Made by a program: the position numbers and the translations under genes
The notes under the pieces: model-generated
The model's input: the letters and a program-made list of their open reading frames with translations, nothing else
Told to the model about the DNA's origin: nothing
Databases searched by the model: none
From: Gammaproteobacteria bacterium
Lineage (GTDB): Bacteria; Pseudomonadota; Gammaproteobacteria; Steroidobacterales; XN24
Reading direction: 5' to 3'
Assembly: GCA_024640085.1 (NCBI GenBank)
Contig: JAHEFR010000017.1
Location: 1-64,000, forward strand
DNA: 64,000 bases
Shown here: in pieces, positions 7,881 to 16,354 of the stretch
How the letters are laid out: every line of letters begins with the position of its first letter
How positions within the stretch are numbered: the first letter of the stretch is position 1

Positions 7881-8924
7881 ATGAGCCAGGCCCGCGGACC
7901 GTCCATGCGGCAGATGGTCGTGTCCGCCCACGGCCCCCCCTCCCGCCTGCGCCTGGAGAAGGCGCCGATACCCGAACCCGGGAAAGGTAAGCTCCGCATC
8001 CGGGTGTGCGCGGCAGGCGTCAACTTCGCCGATATCCTCGTCCGGCGCGGGGCCTACCCGGGAGGACCGAGACCGCCGTGCGTGTTGGGCCACGAAGTGG
8101 CGGGGGTGATCGACAGCGTCGGCGAGGACGTCAATCCCGTTTGGATCGGTCGCGAAGTGCTGGCCCTGACCGACTACGGCGGATACGCCGATTACCACAT
8201 CATCGATGCCCATCGGACCCTGGCCAAACCAGACGGTCTGAGCTTCGAACATGCCGCTGCCCTGCCGTTGAATTACATCACCGCCTGGGTGCTGCTCATC
8301 GTCATGGGCTCTCTGCGCCGCGACCAGACCGTGCTGATCCAGAACGCGGGGGGCGGCGTGGGCCTGGCAGCGGTAGACGTGGCACGGCATCTGGGGGCGC
8401 GGATATTCGGGACCGCCAGCGCCCACAAGCATCCGTTCCTCGTGGAGCGCGGGCTGGAGCGGGCCTTCGATTACCGGCGATCCGGCTGGCGGGCCGAGGT
8501 CATGGACGCCACGCGAGGCGCGGGAGTGGACCTGGTGATCGACCCCCTCGGCCCGCCGAGCTGGAAAGCGAGCCTGGGCCTTCTCGCACCGGCCGGTCGC
8601 CTCGGCATGTTCGGCATCTCCGATCTCGCTGCCGAAGGGCTGCGTGGGAAAATGCGCCTGGCCTCATCCATGTTGTATGCGCCACGGTTTCACGCGGCGC
8701 GGCTGCTCACCGGCAACCGGGGAGTGTTCGGCTGCAACGTGCACCGGATGTATCAGGCCAGAGAGAAACTGAACGCGTGGCTCGGGCAAATCCTGAAAGG
8801 GGTCGCCGAAGGCTGGGTGCGTCCTCACGTGGACAGGTGCTTCGATCTCGAGGGTGCCGCGGCGGCCCACGAATACATCGAGGCCCGGCGCAATACGGGC
8901 AAAGTCGTCCTCACGACCGCCTAG
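7881..8924 (+). CDS. Zinc-type MDR / quinone oxidoreductase-like dehydrogenase
   Basis: NAD(P)H-dependent medium-chain reductase of the quinone oxidoreductase/VAT-1-like branch, 347 residues. The N-terminal GroES-like domain shows GVNFADILVRRGAYPG and LGHEVAGVIDSVGEDV. The Rossmann domain has the dinucleotide motif NAGGGVGLAAVDVARHLGA (AxxGGVG type). The catalytic and structural zinc cysteines of alcohol dehydrogenases are missing, as expected for this branch, so a zinc-independent enone or quinone reductase is more likely than an alcohol dehydrogenase. The ATG at 7881 is preferred; an ATG at 7905 is possible, and neither has a strong ribosome site. It shares its stop bases with the convergent sulfurtransferase. 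Confidence 0.85.
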   Translation: MSQARGPSMRQMVVSAHGPPSRLRLEKAPIPEPGKGKLRIRVCAAGVNFADILVRRGAYPGGPRPPCVLGHEVAGVIDSVGEDVNPVWIGREVLALTDYGGYADYHIIDAHRTLAKPDGLSFEHAAALPLNYITAWVLLIVMGSLRRDQTVLIQNAGGGVGLAAVDVARHLGARIFGTASAHKHPFLVERGLERAFDYRRSGWRAEVMDATRGAGVDLVIDPLGPPSWKASLGLLAPAGRLGMFGISDLAAEGLRGKMRLASSMLYAPRFHAARLLTGNRGVFGCNVHRMYQAREKLNAWLGQILKGVAEGWVRPHVDRCFDLEGAAAAHEYIEARRNTGKVVLTTA

Positions 8925-9775
8925 GGTGCGCCGACCGCCACCGGCCGGCCAGGATCGGTGATCCACTCGCTCCACGAACCTGCGTAGAGCGTCGCGCCAC
9001 CGAATCCGGCGACCTCCATGGCCAGCAGGTCCAGGCAGGCCGTCACCCCGGAACCGCACATACAGGCCACCTCCGCCGGCTCCCAACCGGCAAGCAGCGG
9101 CGCCCAGCGGCGCCGGAGATCCGCGGCCGGCAGCAACCGTCCGCTCTCGTCCAGATTGTCCCGGAACGGGAAGCTCACGGCGCCCGGTATGCGCCCGGCC
9201 ACCCGATCGATGGGTTCCGCTTCTCCGAGGAAACGCTCCCGCTCCCGGGCATCGACCAGCAGCATCCTGCCTGCCGACACCAGATGCTGCACCTGGTCGC
9301 TCGTCACGACCAGACCTGGGTCGGCGACGGGCGCGAATTCCGCTGGCAGCGCCGACCCGGCGTCCGTGGACACATCGCGCTTGCCGGATTGCCAGGCACT
9401 ATATCCGCCGTCGAGGACGGCGACTTCGTGGTGTCCCAGCCATCGGAGCATCCACCAGAAGCGGGCGGCGATGGCGCCGCTGGCGTCGTCATAGACCACC
9501 ACCCGGTGCCGGCTGCCGATTCCCGCCCTGCCGAGACAGCTTGCGAACGCCTCGGGCGCGGGCAGGGGATGACGTCCGGTCCCTGGGGAGGCCGCCCCCG
9601 ACAGGTCTTCGTCCAGGTGCAGGTAGACCGCGCCCGGCACGTGGCCGACAGAATAAGCGCGACGGCCCGCTTCCGGATCCGCCAGGCTGAAGCGCGTATC
9701 CACGACCCGCAGGTCTGTGTCGCCGAGGCGGGCAGCCAGCGAGTCGGCGGAGATGATGGCCGGTCCCGATTCCAT
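8921..9775 (-). CDS. Two-domain rhodanese, 3-mercaptopyruvate sulfurtransferase type
   Basis: Sulfurtransferase of 284 residues with two rhodanese domains (about 5-130 and 150-280). The active-site loop is MCGSGVTAC with the persulfide-carrying Cys at residue 240; the CGSGVT loop is diagnostic of mercaptopyruvate sulfurtransferases (SseA type) rather than thiosulfate rhodaneses. The first domain lacks a Cys loop and is structural. The linker repeat AYSVGHVPGAVYLHLDEDLSG matches the CH2A-like rhodanese signature. It would transfer sulfane sulfur from 3-mercaptopyruvate to thiols or cyanide. Its stop overlaps the stop of the convergent MDR gene by four bases (CTAG). Confidence 0.9.
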   Translation of the reverse strand: MESGPAIISADSLAARLGDTDLRVVDTRFSLADPEAGRRAYSVGHVPGAVYLHLDEDLSGAASPGTGRHPLPAPEAFASCLGRAGIGSRHRVVVYDDASGAIAARFWWMLRWLGHHEVAVLDGGYSAWQSGKRDVSTDAGSALPAEFAPVADPGLVVTSDQVQHLVSAGRMLLVDARERERFLGEAEPIDRVAGRIPGAVSFPFRDNLDESGRLLPAADLRRRWAPLLAGWEPAEVACMCGSGVTACLDLLAMEVAGFGGATLYAGSWSEWITDPGRPVAVGAP

Positions 9776-9918
9776 CCGATTGAGCGCTCTTCATCGCGTC
9801 GTCGCCCCGGATGATATGCGCCGGCCCGACGCCGGGCCAGGCTGCACGCCCTGTGGCGCGGACCGCGCGGATCGTTATCCTTGTGCGGCCATCTCGCCCC
9901 GTCCGCGGAGACAATCCC

Positions 9919-11349
9919 ATGAAGTTCAGCTCCCAGATGAAGCTGGAACAACGGCTCGCTCCGATCCTGGAACTGCTGCGGCGTCAGCACCTGGTGGAGT
10001 CCCTCGTGGATCGCAGCGACGATCAGGCCGGCCTCGGGGCCGGCGTAGTCCATCGCAGACATCAGCACGAACTGGCGAGGGCCCTCGCCCGGTTGCATCC
10101 GGCGGACATCGCCCACCTGGCCGAGATGCTGCCTCCTGAGGAGCGCAGCCAGGTATGGGCGTCCGTACAGGAGAAGATGGGCGGAGCGGTGCTGGCGGAA
10201 GTCAACGACATGGTCGCGGAAGGGCTGGTCGCCGAAACGCCGCCGGACCGGCTGTTGTCCATGGGCCGCACCCTCGACCCGGAGGACCTGGCGCTGATCG
10301 AGGATCTGCTGCCGGATTCGATCCGGTCGCGGCTGCTGTCGGATCTGCAGGAGGGCGACCGGAGCTGGCTGGAGACGACGGTCACCTACCCCGAAGACAC
10401 GGTCGGCCATCTCATGACCGGCGACGCGCTCGTCATCGATTCCGGCGCGACCATCGAGGACGTGCTCCGCTTCGTGCGCACGCTCGGCGACCTTCCCGAC
10501 CACACCGACAAGATATTTGTCGTGGACGAGCGACGGCATCTCGTGGGGGCTCTTCCCCTCAAGGCCCTGATCATCCATTCGCCCAAGCGGCGGGTGTCCG
10601 ACGTGATGAAAACCGGCCTGGTGGCGTTCACCCCCGACGAGGATGCGGAGGACGCGGGTCTCGCGTTCCAGCGCTACGATCTGATCTCCGCACCGGTAGT
10701 CGACAGCCGTGACCGGCTCCTGGGCCGGCTGACGGTGGATCTGGTGATGGACTTCCTGCAGGAGCAGGCGGAAGAAGACGCCTATCTTCGCGAAGGACTG
10801 AGCGGGGATACGGATCTTTTCGGCCCGGTGTACGCCGGGGCGCGGAGCCGATGGATGTGGCTGGCGCTGAACCTGATGACCGCCTTCGTCGCGTCCCGGG
10901 TCATCGGCGTGTTCGAGGGGTCAATCCAGCAGCTGGTGGCGCTGGCGACACTGATGCCTATCGTCGCTTCGATCGGCGGGAATACCGGCAACCAGACGGT
11001 GGCATTGGTGGTCCGCGGGCTGGCTCTCGACCAGATCAATAGCGGGAACCTGAACTACCTCGCCCTCAAGGAACTGGGGATCGCTCTTATCAACGGTCTC
11101 CTGTGGGGATCCTTGATGGGGGTGATCGCCTCCCTGATCTACAGCGACAGCCAACTGGGACTGGTGATGGCGACATCCACGATGCTGAATCTGCTGGTGG
11201 CGGCAGGGGCCGGTATCGCCGTCCCCATCATCATGGAGAGGCTGGGCCGGGACCCGGCGCTGGGTTCCAGCGTAGTGCTCACCTTCGTGACCGACAGCAT
11301 GGGCTTTCTCATCTTCCTCGGCCTGGCCACGATGCTCCTGATCCATTGA
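9919..11349 (+). CDS. mgtE: Magnesium transporter MgtE
   Basis: Mg2+-gated Mg2+ channel/transporter of the inner membrane, 476 residues, a normal length. Order of domains: N-terminal superhelical domain (about 15-130, LHPADIAHLAEMLPPEER), paired CBS domains (about 170-290, with VGHLMTGDALVIDSG and VSDVMKTGLVAF), a connecting helix and five membrane segments from about residue 320. The pore signature MPIVASIGGNTGNQT is intact. In the known family the CBS and N domains sense cytosolic Mg2+ and close the pore. I chose the ATG at 9919, with GGAG nine bases upstream, over the longer open frame that begins at 9811 with a Pro/Arg-rich leader. The gene stands alone and is divergent from the sulfurtransferase. 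Confidence 0.95.
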   Translation: MKFSSQMKLEQRLAPILELLRRQHLVESLVDRSDDQAGLGAGVVHRRHQHELARALARLHPADIAHLAEMLPPEERSQVWASVQEKMGGAVLAEVNDMVAEGLVAETPPDRLLSMGRTLDPEDLALIEDLLPDSIRSRLLSDLQEGDRSWLETTVTYPEDTVGHLMTGDALVIDSGATIEDVLRFVRTLGDLPDHTDKIFVVDERRHLVGALPLKALIIHSPKRRVSDVMKTGLVAFTPDEDAEDAGLAFQRYDLISAPVVDSRDRLLGRLTVDLVMDFLQEQAEEDAYLREGLSGDTDLFGPVYAGARSRWMWLALNLMTAFVASRVIGVFEGSIQQLVALATLMPIVASIGGNTGNQTVALVVRGLALDQINSGNLNYLALKELGIALINGLLWGSLMGVIASLIYSDSQLGLVMATSTMLNLLVAAGAGIAVPIIMERLGRDPALGSSVVLTFVTDSMGFLIFLGLATMLLIH

Positions 11350-11380
11350 CCAGGCGGCTGGGGGCGGCAAAATATATGGC

Positions 11381-11977
11381 ATGACGATCCGCGACGGAAA
11401 ATCCCGCTGCACAGCGACAGAGAACCGAGGCGTCAAACGCCTCTTCCTGGCAACACTGCTGTGGGCGGTCGTTTTGGGGGCACCATCCGGAGCGGTGCTT
11501 GCATCGGCTACGTCCGGGGCCATGGGACGTCCGGCCCTGATGGCGCGGATCTTCACTTCCGAAGTGCCGTCCTCGGTCGAGGACGAGGGACAATTCGTCC
11601 GGATGGCTGTCATCATCCCTCCGCGCGCCGAGGTGGCGATCGTCGAGGCCTTCATGGACGAAGAGGACCACGGGCGTTCCAAGGACCGATGGCGGAGCTG
11701 CGATCTCCAGACCGGGGAATGCGAAATCGATGGCGGACGCATCGAGGGTCTGCGGCGGCTAGAGTTTCCGGATCACGGGGAAGTCCTGCTGGACTTCTGG
11801 AACGAGCATCCCTCGGAGCCCCGCTTCGCCAAACTCCGAGTGCTGTTCCGTCCGCGGGGCAATCTTCGCAAGACCTACGTACCCAAGGAATGCTGGCTGC
11901 AGACCGAATGCGGGTACGCGGGATGGATGGACCTGACCGTCGTCGATCCCGATCCCTCTTCGGAAGACGACCAGTGA
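11381..11977 (+). CDS. Exported cysteine-bearing protein of unknown function, coupled to a radical SAM gene
   Basis: A 198-residue protein with a hydrophobic segment (LFLATLLWAVVLGAPSGAVLA, about residues 21-41) after a charged leader, likely a signal peptide with cleavage near LASA. The mature part has four cysteines in two pairs (WRSCDLQTGEC and KECWLQTEC), suggesting disulfides in the periplasm. I recognise no family. Its TGA overlaps the GTG start of the radical SAM gene (GTGA at 11974-11977), so the two are co-translated and may be functionally linked, although one is predicted outside the cytoplasm and the other inside. Confidence 0.7.
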   Translation: MTIRDGKSRCTATENRGVKRLFLATLLWAVVLGAPSGAVLASATSGAMGRPALMARIFTSEVPSSVEDEGQFVRMAVIIPPRAEVAIVEAFMDEEDHGRSKDRWRSCDLQTGECEIDGGRIEGLRRLEFPDHGEVLLDFWNEHPSEPRFAKLRVLFRPRGNLRKTYVPKECWLQTECGYAGWMDLTVVDPDPSSEDDQ

Positions 11978-13059
11978 CCCGGCGCCGCCCCGCCGCCAGT
12001 CTCCGGGGGCGAGGCGCGGTCTCGAATCCCGAAGGTCGATTTGAGACGCTCGCCGTGGAGCCTGTGGAGGACGGGTGGCCTGGCGACCATGACGACGACG
12101 AGGATCGAATCCCCACCGAACTGATCCCGGACTCGACCCGTTCGATCATCTCGCGGAACGAATCTCCCGACGTCCCCTTCGAGCAATCCGTAAATCCCTA
12201 CCGCGGCTGCGAACACGGCTGTATCTATTGCTACGCGCGACCGTCCCATGCCTGGCTGGATATGTCGCCCGGACTGGATTTCGAGACCCGTATCCTCTTC
12301 AAGCCACGTGCCGCGGAACTGTTGAGGAGGGAACTGAGTCGGCGGGCGTACCGCTGCCGCGTCCTGGTGCTAGGGTCCAATACCGATCCCTATCAGCCCG
12401 CAGAGCGACGACTGGGCATCACCCGCGATCTGCTCGAGGTCCTGGCCGAATGCCGGCACCCGGTCAGCATCGTTACCAAGGGATCCCTAATCGAGCGGGA
12501 TCTGGATCTGTTGTCCTCGATGGCGCGGGATAACCTGGCGTCAGTGATGATCAGCGTCACCACCCTGAGCGACGCCCTCAAGCGAGTGATGGAGCCGCGT
12601 ACCGCTTCGCCGGCAAGACGGCTGGCGACCATACGGGCTCTCGCCGATGCCGGGGTACCGGTGGGCGTCCTGGTGGCTCCGGTCATCCCGGCCATCAATG
12701 ATCACGAACTCGAGGCCATCCTCGAGGCGGCGGCCGATGCCGGCGCCGATGCAGCCGCCCATATCCTCCTGCGCCTCCCCCACGAGGTCGCCGGTCTGTT
12801 CAGGGAGTGGCTGGGCGAGCACTTCCCGGACCGGTCCGGTCGCGTCATGAGTCTGCTGCGAGGAGCGCGGGGCGGCCGGGAGAACGACCCGCGATTCGGC
12901 ACCCGGATGAAAGGGGAGGGACCGTGGGCCGACCTGATCCACAGGCGGTTCACCGCCGCCTGCCGGCGGTTCGGGCTGCAGGTGGGGGAGGACAGGGAAC
13001 TGGACACGACATTGTTCCGAGGGCCAGGCCCCGCCGGCAACCAGATGCCGCTCATTTGA
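11974..13059 (+). CDS. PA0069-family radical SAM protein
   Basis: Radical S-adenosylmethionine enzyme of 361 residues. The 4Fe-4S cluster motif is CEHGCIYCYAR with Cys at 79, 83 and 86, followed by PSHAWLDMSPGLDFETRI, which with the N-terminal GRGAVSNPEGRFE is diagnostic of the PA0069-type family, a relative of spore photoproduct lyase-like proteins of unknown reaction. The C-terminal part contains RGARGGRENDPRFGTRMKG, also conserved there. The start is a GTG at 11974 overlapping the preceding stop, with GGAAG eight bases upstream; the same frame stays open much further upstream but only as a shadow of the previous gene. Substrate unknown. Confidence 0.9.
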   Translation: MTRRRPAASLRGRGAVSNPEGRFETLAVEPVEDGWPGDHDDDEDRIPTELIPDSTRSIISRNESPDVPFEQSVNPYRGCEHGCIYCYARPSHAWLDMSPGLDFETRILFKPRAAELLRRELSRRAYRCRVLVLGSNTDPYQPAERRLGITRDLLEVLAECRHPVSIVTKGSLIERDLDLLSSMARDNLASVMISVTTLSDALKRVMEPRTASPARRLATIRALADAGVPVGVLVAPVIPAINDHELEAILEAAADAGADAAAHILLRLPHEVAGLFREWLGEHFPDRSGRVMSLLRGARGGRENDPRFGTRMKGEGPWADLIHRRFTAACRRFGLQVGEDRELDTTLFRGPGPAGNQMPLI

Positions 13060-13281
13060 ATTTGCGGCTGAAGTCCCTCCTCGTCCTCCGTCGGCCTCCC
13101 CCCGTCCCGGACAGATGAACCCGCGCTCATCCGCCCGGTCCAATCCCACTGAATCCACGCCGGCGCCGGCTTCGGCGCGCTGCGAACCTCCCGGAGTTCC
13201 AAGGCGTCCATGGAGGCCCTGGCGTGGCGGCCCGACGCCGGCGGTGAACCCGCGGGCACACGAGGAATCAAGGCGAAGAAC

Positions 13282-14142
13282 ATGCTGAACTGGAAACTGT
13301 TGGGCAGCGCCGCAATTTCCGCCCTGGCAATGACCGCCACCCTGACGCTGATGCACGACGAGGATCCGGCGCCCGCCGATGCGGCGTCCAATCTACGTAC
13401 GGCCCCGGATGTCATCGGTGGGGGACCCCGGGTCAGAACGGACGCGACCCTGGACAGCCTGATGGGGCTTCTGGACCGCGAGGTCGAAGAGCGCCTGCGT
13501 CTCCAGGAGCAGGTCGACGAGTTGGCTTCGCGCCTGGCGCGGCTGGAAGAGCCGGACCGGCCCGCGAGGGAGTCCAGCGACGACCCCGGAGCCCGGCGGG
13601 CTGGCCAGGCGAGGGATCTGGATACGCCCCGGGAACTGACCGAGGCCGCACTGGTGGCCGCCGGGTTCAGCGACACGGACGCGGCCTACTTCCGGCGCCG
13701 ATACGATGAGGCGGCGATGGCGCAACTGTATCTGCGCGACCAGGCAGAAAGAGAGGGCTGGATTGGGACGCCCCGCTACTTCGACGCCCTGCGGGATGTC
13801 CGCCAGGACCTGGTCTCACTGAGGGATGAGATGGGCGAGGATGCCTACGCCCGTTACCTCTATGCCCTCGGTCAGCCGAACCGGGTCGCCGTCACCCGGG
13901 TGCTGGGCGGATCCGCCGCCCAGGCCGCGGGACTGCAACCCGGGGACGTGATCCTGCGCTACGACGGTATCCGGGTATATGGCGCCGCCGACGTGCGTCG
14001 TGGCACTCGCGGCGGCAACCCGGGCGAAACCGTACCGGTCGACATCCTTCGGGACGGCAACCGGATCCAGGCCTACCTGCCCCGGGGGCCCCTCGGCATC
14101 AGCATGAACTCAGAGAGCGTGCTGGTCACCGACGACACCTGA
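13282..14142 (+). CDS. Periplasmic PDZ-domain protein with signal anchor and coiled coil
   Basis: A 286-residue protein. Residues 6-24 are a hydrophobic signal or membrane anchor (LLGSAAISALAMTATLTLM). Residues about 58-95 form a coiled coil (DREVEERLRLQEQVDELA). The C-terminal PDZ domain (about 200-270) carries the typical VLGGSAAQAAGLQPGDVILR and a GNPGETVPVDILRDG loop. There is no protease domain, so it is an adaptor or scaffold in the periplasm rather than a DegP-type protease. The ATG at 13282 is preceded by AAGG; the frame extends 24 codons upstream without signal-like sequence. The 3' end overlaps the convergent DUF885 gene by 33 bases. Confidence 0.8.
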   Translation: MLNWKLLGSAAISALAMTATLTLMHDEDPAPADAASNLRTAPDVIGGGPRVRTDATLDSLMGLLDREVEERLRLQEQVDELASRLARLEEPDRPARESSDDPGARRAGQARDLDTPRELTEAALVAAGFSDTDAAYFRRRYDEAAMAQLYLRDQAEREGWIGTPRYFDALRDVRQDLVSLRDEMGEDAYARYLYALGQPNRVAVTRVLGGSAAQAAGLQPGDVILRYDGIRVYGAADVRRGTRGGNPGETVPVDILRDGNRIQAYLPRGPLGISMNSESVLVTDDT

Positions 14143-15900
14143 CCGGGAAGGCAAGTACTCCTCCATTACGGCCTTCTCCAGCAGGTCGGGAGGAAGCAAC
14201 CCCTGATCGAGGATGAAGTCGTGATAGGACTGGCGGTCGAACCGGTCCCCGAGGGCAAGCTCTGCCTTCGCCCGGATCTCCAGCAGCCGGCGATAACCGT
14301 AGTAATATGCGGGGGCCTGGCCAGGCAGGGTGAACGTATAGCGGTTCAGTTCCAGTTGCGCCGTCTCCGGCGTCAGCACGATGTCCTCCACCATGATCCT
14401 GCGGGCTTCGTCCGTCGTGATCCTCCCTGTGTTGAGCATCGGATCCAGGAAAGATCTGGCGGCCCGGTGCAGGCGCCACTGGAGGCCGATGAGCTGGCCG
14501 TCCAGGGGCAGATAGGGCTTGACCTCGGCCTCGGCATAAAGCGCCCATCCCTCCACGTTGACGCTGTTGAACGCGTACAGGGCCCGGGCCGTCGAGACGC
14601 CGTTGTCCAGCATGGTGGAGAACTGGAGTTCGTGGCCCGGGCGTAGCTCGTGGGCCGCCAGGGTCCAGGCCCCGGCCTCGAAGGTCTCGTCTGAGACCGC
14701 GGCCGGCCCGTCGCCGGATGGCGCTTCCACCACCGGGATGAGGAATTCCACCAGCTCACCCTGGTTGTTGGCGACGTTGGGCGTCTTCAGATGGGGCTGT
14801 GGCTGTGCGGCCGCCTCTGCATCGGTGGCGATGCGGATGATCGCGGGCCGTTCGGGGAGGCTGACGATGTCCTCGCGGACGATGATCTCTTCCAGCGCCT
14901 CGTTGACCTGTTCGTATCGCTCGACGATGGCCTCCCCGTGGAACTGCTCCTTTCTCAGCTCGGTGATGACGTCCCGGTAATCGGTAAGGTCCCAGCCCCG
15001 GGACTGCGCCACCAGCGGCGCCAGGGCTTCCATCTCCGACCTGATCGCCATGTACCCGGCGAGCCCGTCCGCGATAAGTTGTTCGGGAGTCGCGTCCACA
15101 CCCATCTGTTCCAGGGCCAGCTCATAAAGGGGTCCAGGCTGACGGAAGTCGTCCCGCGCCATCGGCATGAGGACTTCCCGGATCCATCCGTCGTATGCCT
15201 CCATCCGCTCGTCGAGCACGGCCAGATCGTCCTCGTAGCCCTCGAGCCCGCTTGCGGCGAACATCTGGCGGACGCCGGCGAGGTACCTCGGGGAATTCTG
15301 AAGATCCTGCTCCAGTCGACCCCGGAACGGCGGCATCAGGCCAACCGTGTCCATCCGCGCCTCGATGCGCTCCCGCGCCAGTTCGGTAATCGGCCGGTAG
15401 CCCTCCTCCAGGCCGGCATAACGTTTCAGCCTCACCAGGGCAGCCGGCCGCCGGCTCGCTGCGATCTGGCCGTCGAGGAGTTCGCTGATGCCGATGAATA
15501 CAATCTGGGCGACATTGATATACGGCAGGAGGAATTCGTCCTGCGCTCTGAGTTGGCGGATCAACCGGTCCCGGCTGGCGATCATGATCTCCAGGTCCTG
15601 GGTGACACGGGGATCGCCTGTCTCTGCCTGGCGCCGACGGAGTTCCGCGACCTGCTCCTCGAACGCCGCGACGGCACGGCCAGTCAGGCTCCCATCGAGG
15701 ATCACGATTTCCTCGTCGACATCCTCGATCCCGGTCCCGCCCTGGAATTCGGGGAATACGAGACCCGAACTCTCCGCCACGTAGCGTGCGCTGGCGTTGC
15801 TCTCCTCGATCCAGCCGCGATCATCCTGTGCCAAACTCGGGACCGCGGCGAACAGGCAGCCCAGCAAGACGCTGCCAACGAGGGATCTGTGTGGTGTCAT
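14110..15900 (-). CDS. DUF885-family exported metalloprotein (putative peptidase)
   Basis: A 596-residue protein of the DUF885 family, predicted to be a periplasmic zinc-dependent hydrolase. It starts with a signal peptide (LVGSVLLGCLFAAVPSLA, cleavage before QDD). The metal motif is AAHELRPGHELQ, with His417, Glu418 and His423; the third ligand is expected in the following VEGWALYAE. The region NNQGELVEFLIPV is also characteristic. In most family members the residues between the ligands are HExxPGHH; here the last position of the motif is Glu rather than His. Expression is probably separate from the small upstream minus-strand gene because a hairpin lies between them near 15949-15975. Activity is inferred from the family only. 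Confidence 0.85.
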   Translation of the reverse strand: MTPHRSLVGSVLLGCLFAAVPSLAQDDRGWIEESNASARYVAESSGLVFPEFQGGTGIEDVDEEIVILDGSLTGRAVAAFEEQVAELRRRQAETGDPRVTQDLEIMIASRDRLIRQLRAQDEFLLPYINVAQIVFIGISELLDGQIAASRRPAALVRLKRYAGLEEGYRPITELARERIEARMDTVGLMPPFRGRLEQDLQNSPRYLAGVRQMFAASGLEGYEDDLAVLDERMEAYDGWIREVLMPMARDDFRQPGPLYELALEQMGVDATPEQLIADGLAGYMAIRSEMEALAPLVAQSRGWDLTDYRDVITELRKEQFHGEAIVERYEQVNEALEEIIVREDIVSLPERPAIIRIATDAEAAAQPQPHLKTPNVANNQGELVEFLIPVVEAPSGDGPAAVSDETFEAGAWTLAAHELRPGHELQFSTMLDNGVSTARALYAFNSVNVEGWALYAEAEVKPYLPLDGQLIGLQWRLHRAARSFLDPMLNTGRITTDEARRIMVEDIVLTPETAQLELNRYTFTLPGQAPAYYYGYRRLLEIRAKAELALGDRFDRQSYHDFILDQGLLPPDLLEKAVMEEYLPSRSGVVGDQHAL

Positions 15901-15937
15901 CGAGGGCCTCCCGGGGCAAGCTGTTGGCTAACGATAC

Positions 15938-15977
15938 CTAATAAAAGAGCGCCCGGCCTCAGTGCGGTCGGGCGCAA
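15938..15977 (-). terminator. Probable intrinsic terminator for the 46-residue membrane protein gene
   Basis: On the minus strand a ten-base stem (GCGCCCGACC against GGCCGGGCGC, one G-T wobble) with a seven-base loop spans 15975 to 15949 and is followed by CTCTTTTATTAG. On the plus strand the hairpin is not followed by T residues, so it should act on minus-strand transcripts from the small gene at 16105-16245, before the DUF885 gene begins at 15900. Confidence 0.5.
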
Positions 15978-16104
15978 TCATAGGAGGAGTGACTTGAGAC
16001 AGGCGGATCGCAAGGATCCGTCGCTCTCGTAACCATAGATGCCCGGAATGTCCGGATGGTTGCAACGGCAACGGACTCGACTCTGCCGATAGCGTCAACA
16101 GGCC

Positions 16105-16245
16105 CTAGCAGATCCCGGTCACGTGAACGGCGTCGCGGGGATTTTCCGCGGCAGCGGTCCTTGAGGATGTCACCACCAGCACGAGAAAGAGGACGATTGC
16201 CAGCGGCCAGAGCCATTGAGTCAGGGTGTTGCGGTCCAGGAGCAT
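16105..16245 (-). CDS. Small single-span membrane protein, 46 residues
   Basis: Too short for most gene callers but well supported: the ATG at 16245 has an excellent ribosome site (AGGGAGGG, GGAGG nine bases before the start), the product has one strong membrane segment (LWPLAIVLFLVLVVTSS, about residues 12-28) flanked by a short polar N-terminus (MLLDRNTLTQW) and a polar tail (RTAAAENPRDAVHVTG), and a terminator-like hairpin follows about 130 bases downstream. I recognise no family. It is divergent from the oxygenase gene that starts at 16355. A role as a small regulatory or accessory membrane peptide is possible but unproven. Confidence 0.55.
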   Translation of the reverse strand: MLLDRNTLTQWLWPLAIVLFLVLVVTSSRTAAAENPRDAVHVTGIC

Positions 16246-16354
16246 GGGTGCGGCCCTCCCTGCCAGACACGGCCACGTGGACAAGGGTCGCGGGCCGGCA
16301 GGATAATTCATCATCCCTACACAAATTCTGACCCCGCACGGAGGGGATAATTCC

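Noticed and set aside
7204-7884. A plus-strand frame opposite the charged exported protein
   Set aside because: The minus-strand gene has GGAGGAG and a signal peptide; the plus-strand frame has neither, and its Leu/Arg richness follows from the opposite Glu/Gln/Arg codons.
8006-9814. A 602-codon plus-strand frame across the MDR and sulfurtransferase genes
   Set aside because: It overlaps two well-recognised enzymes in other frames and encodes an Arg-rich product without any motif.
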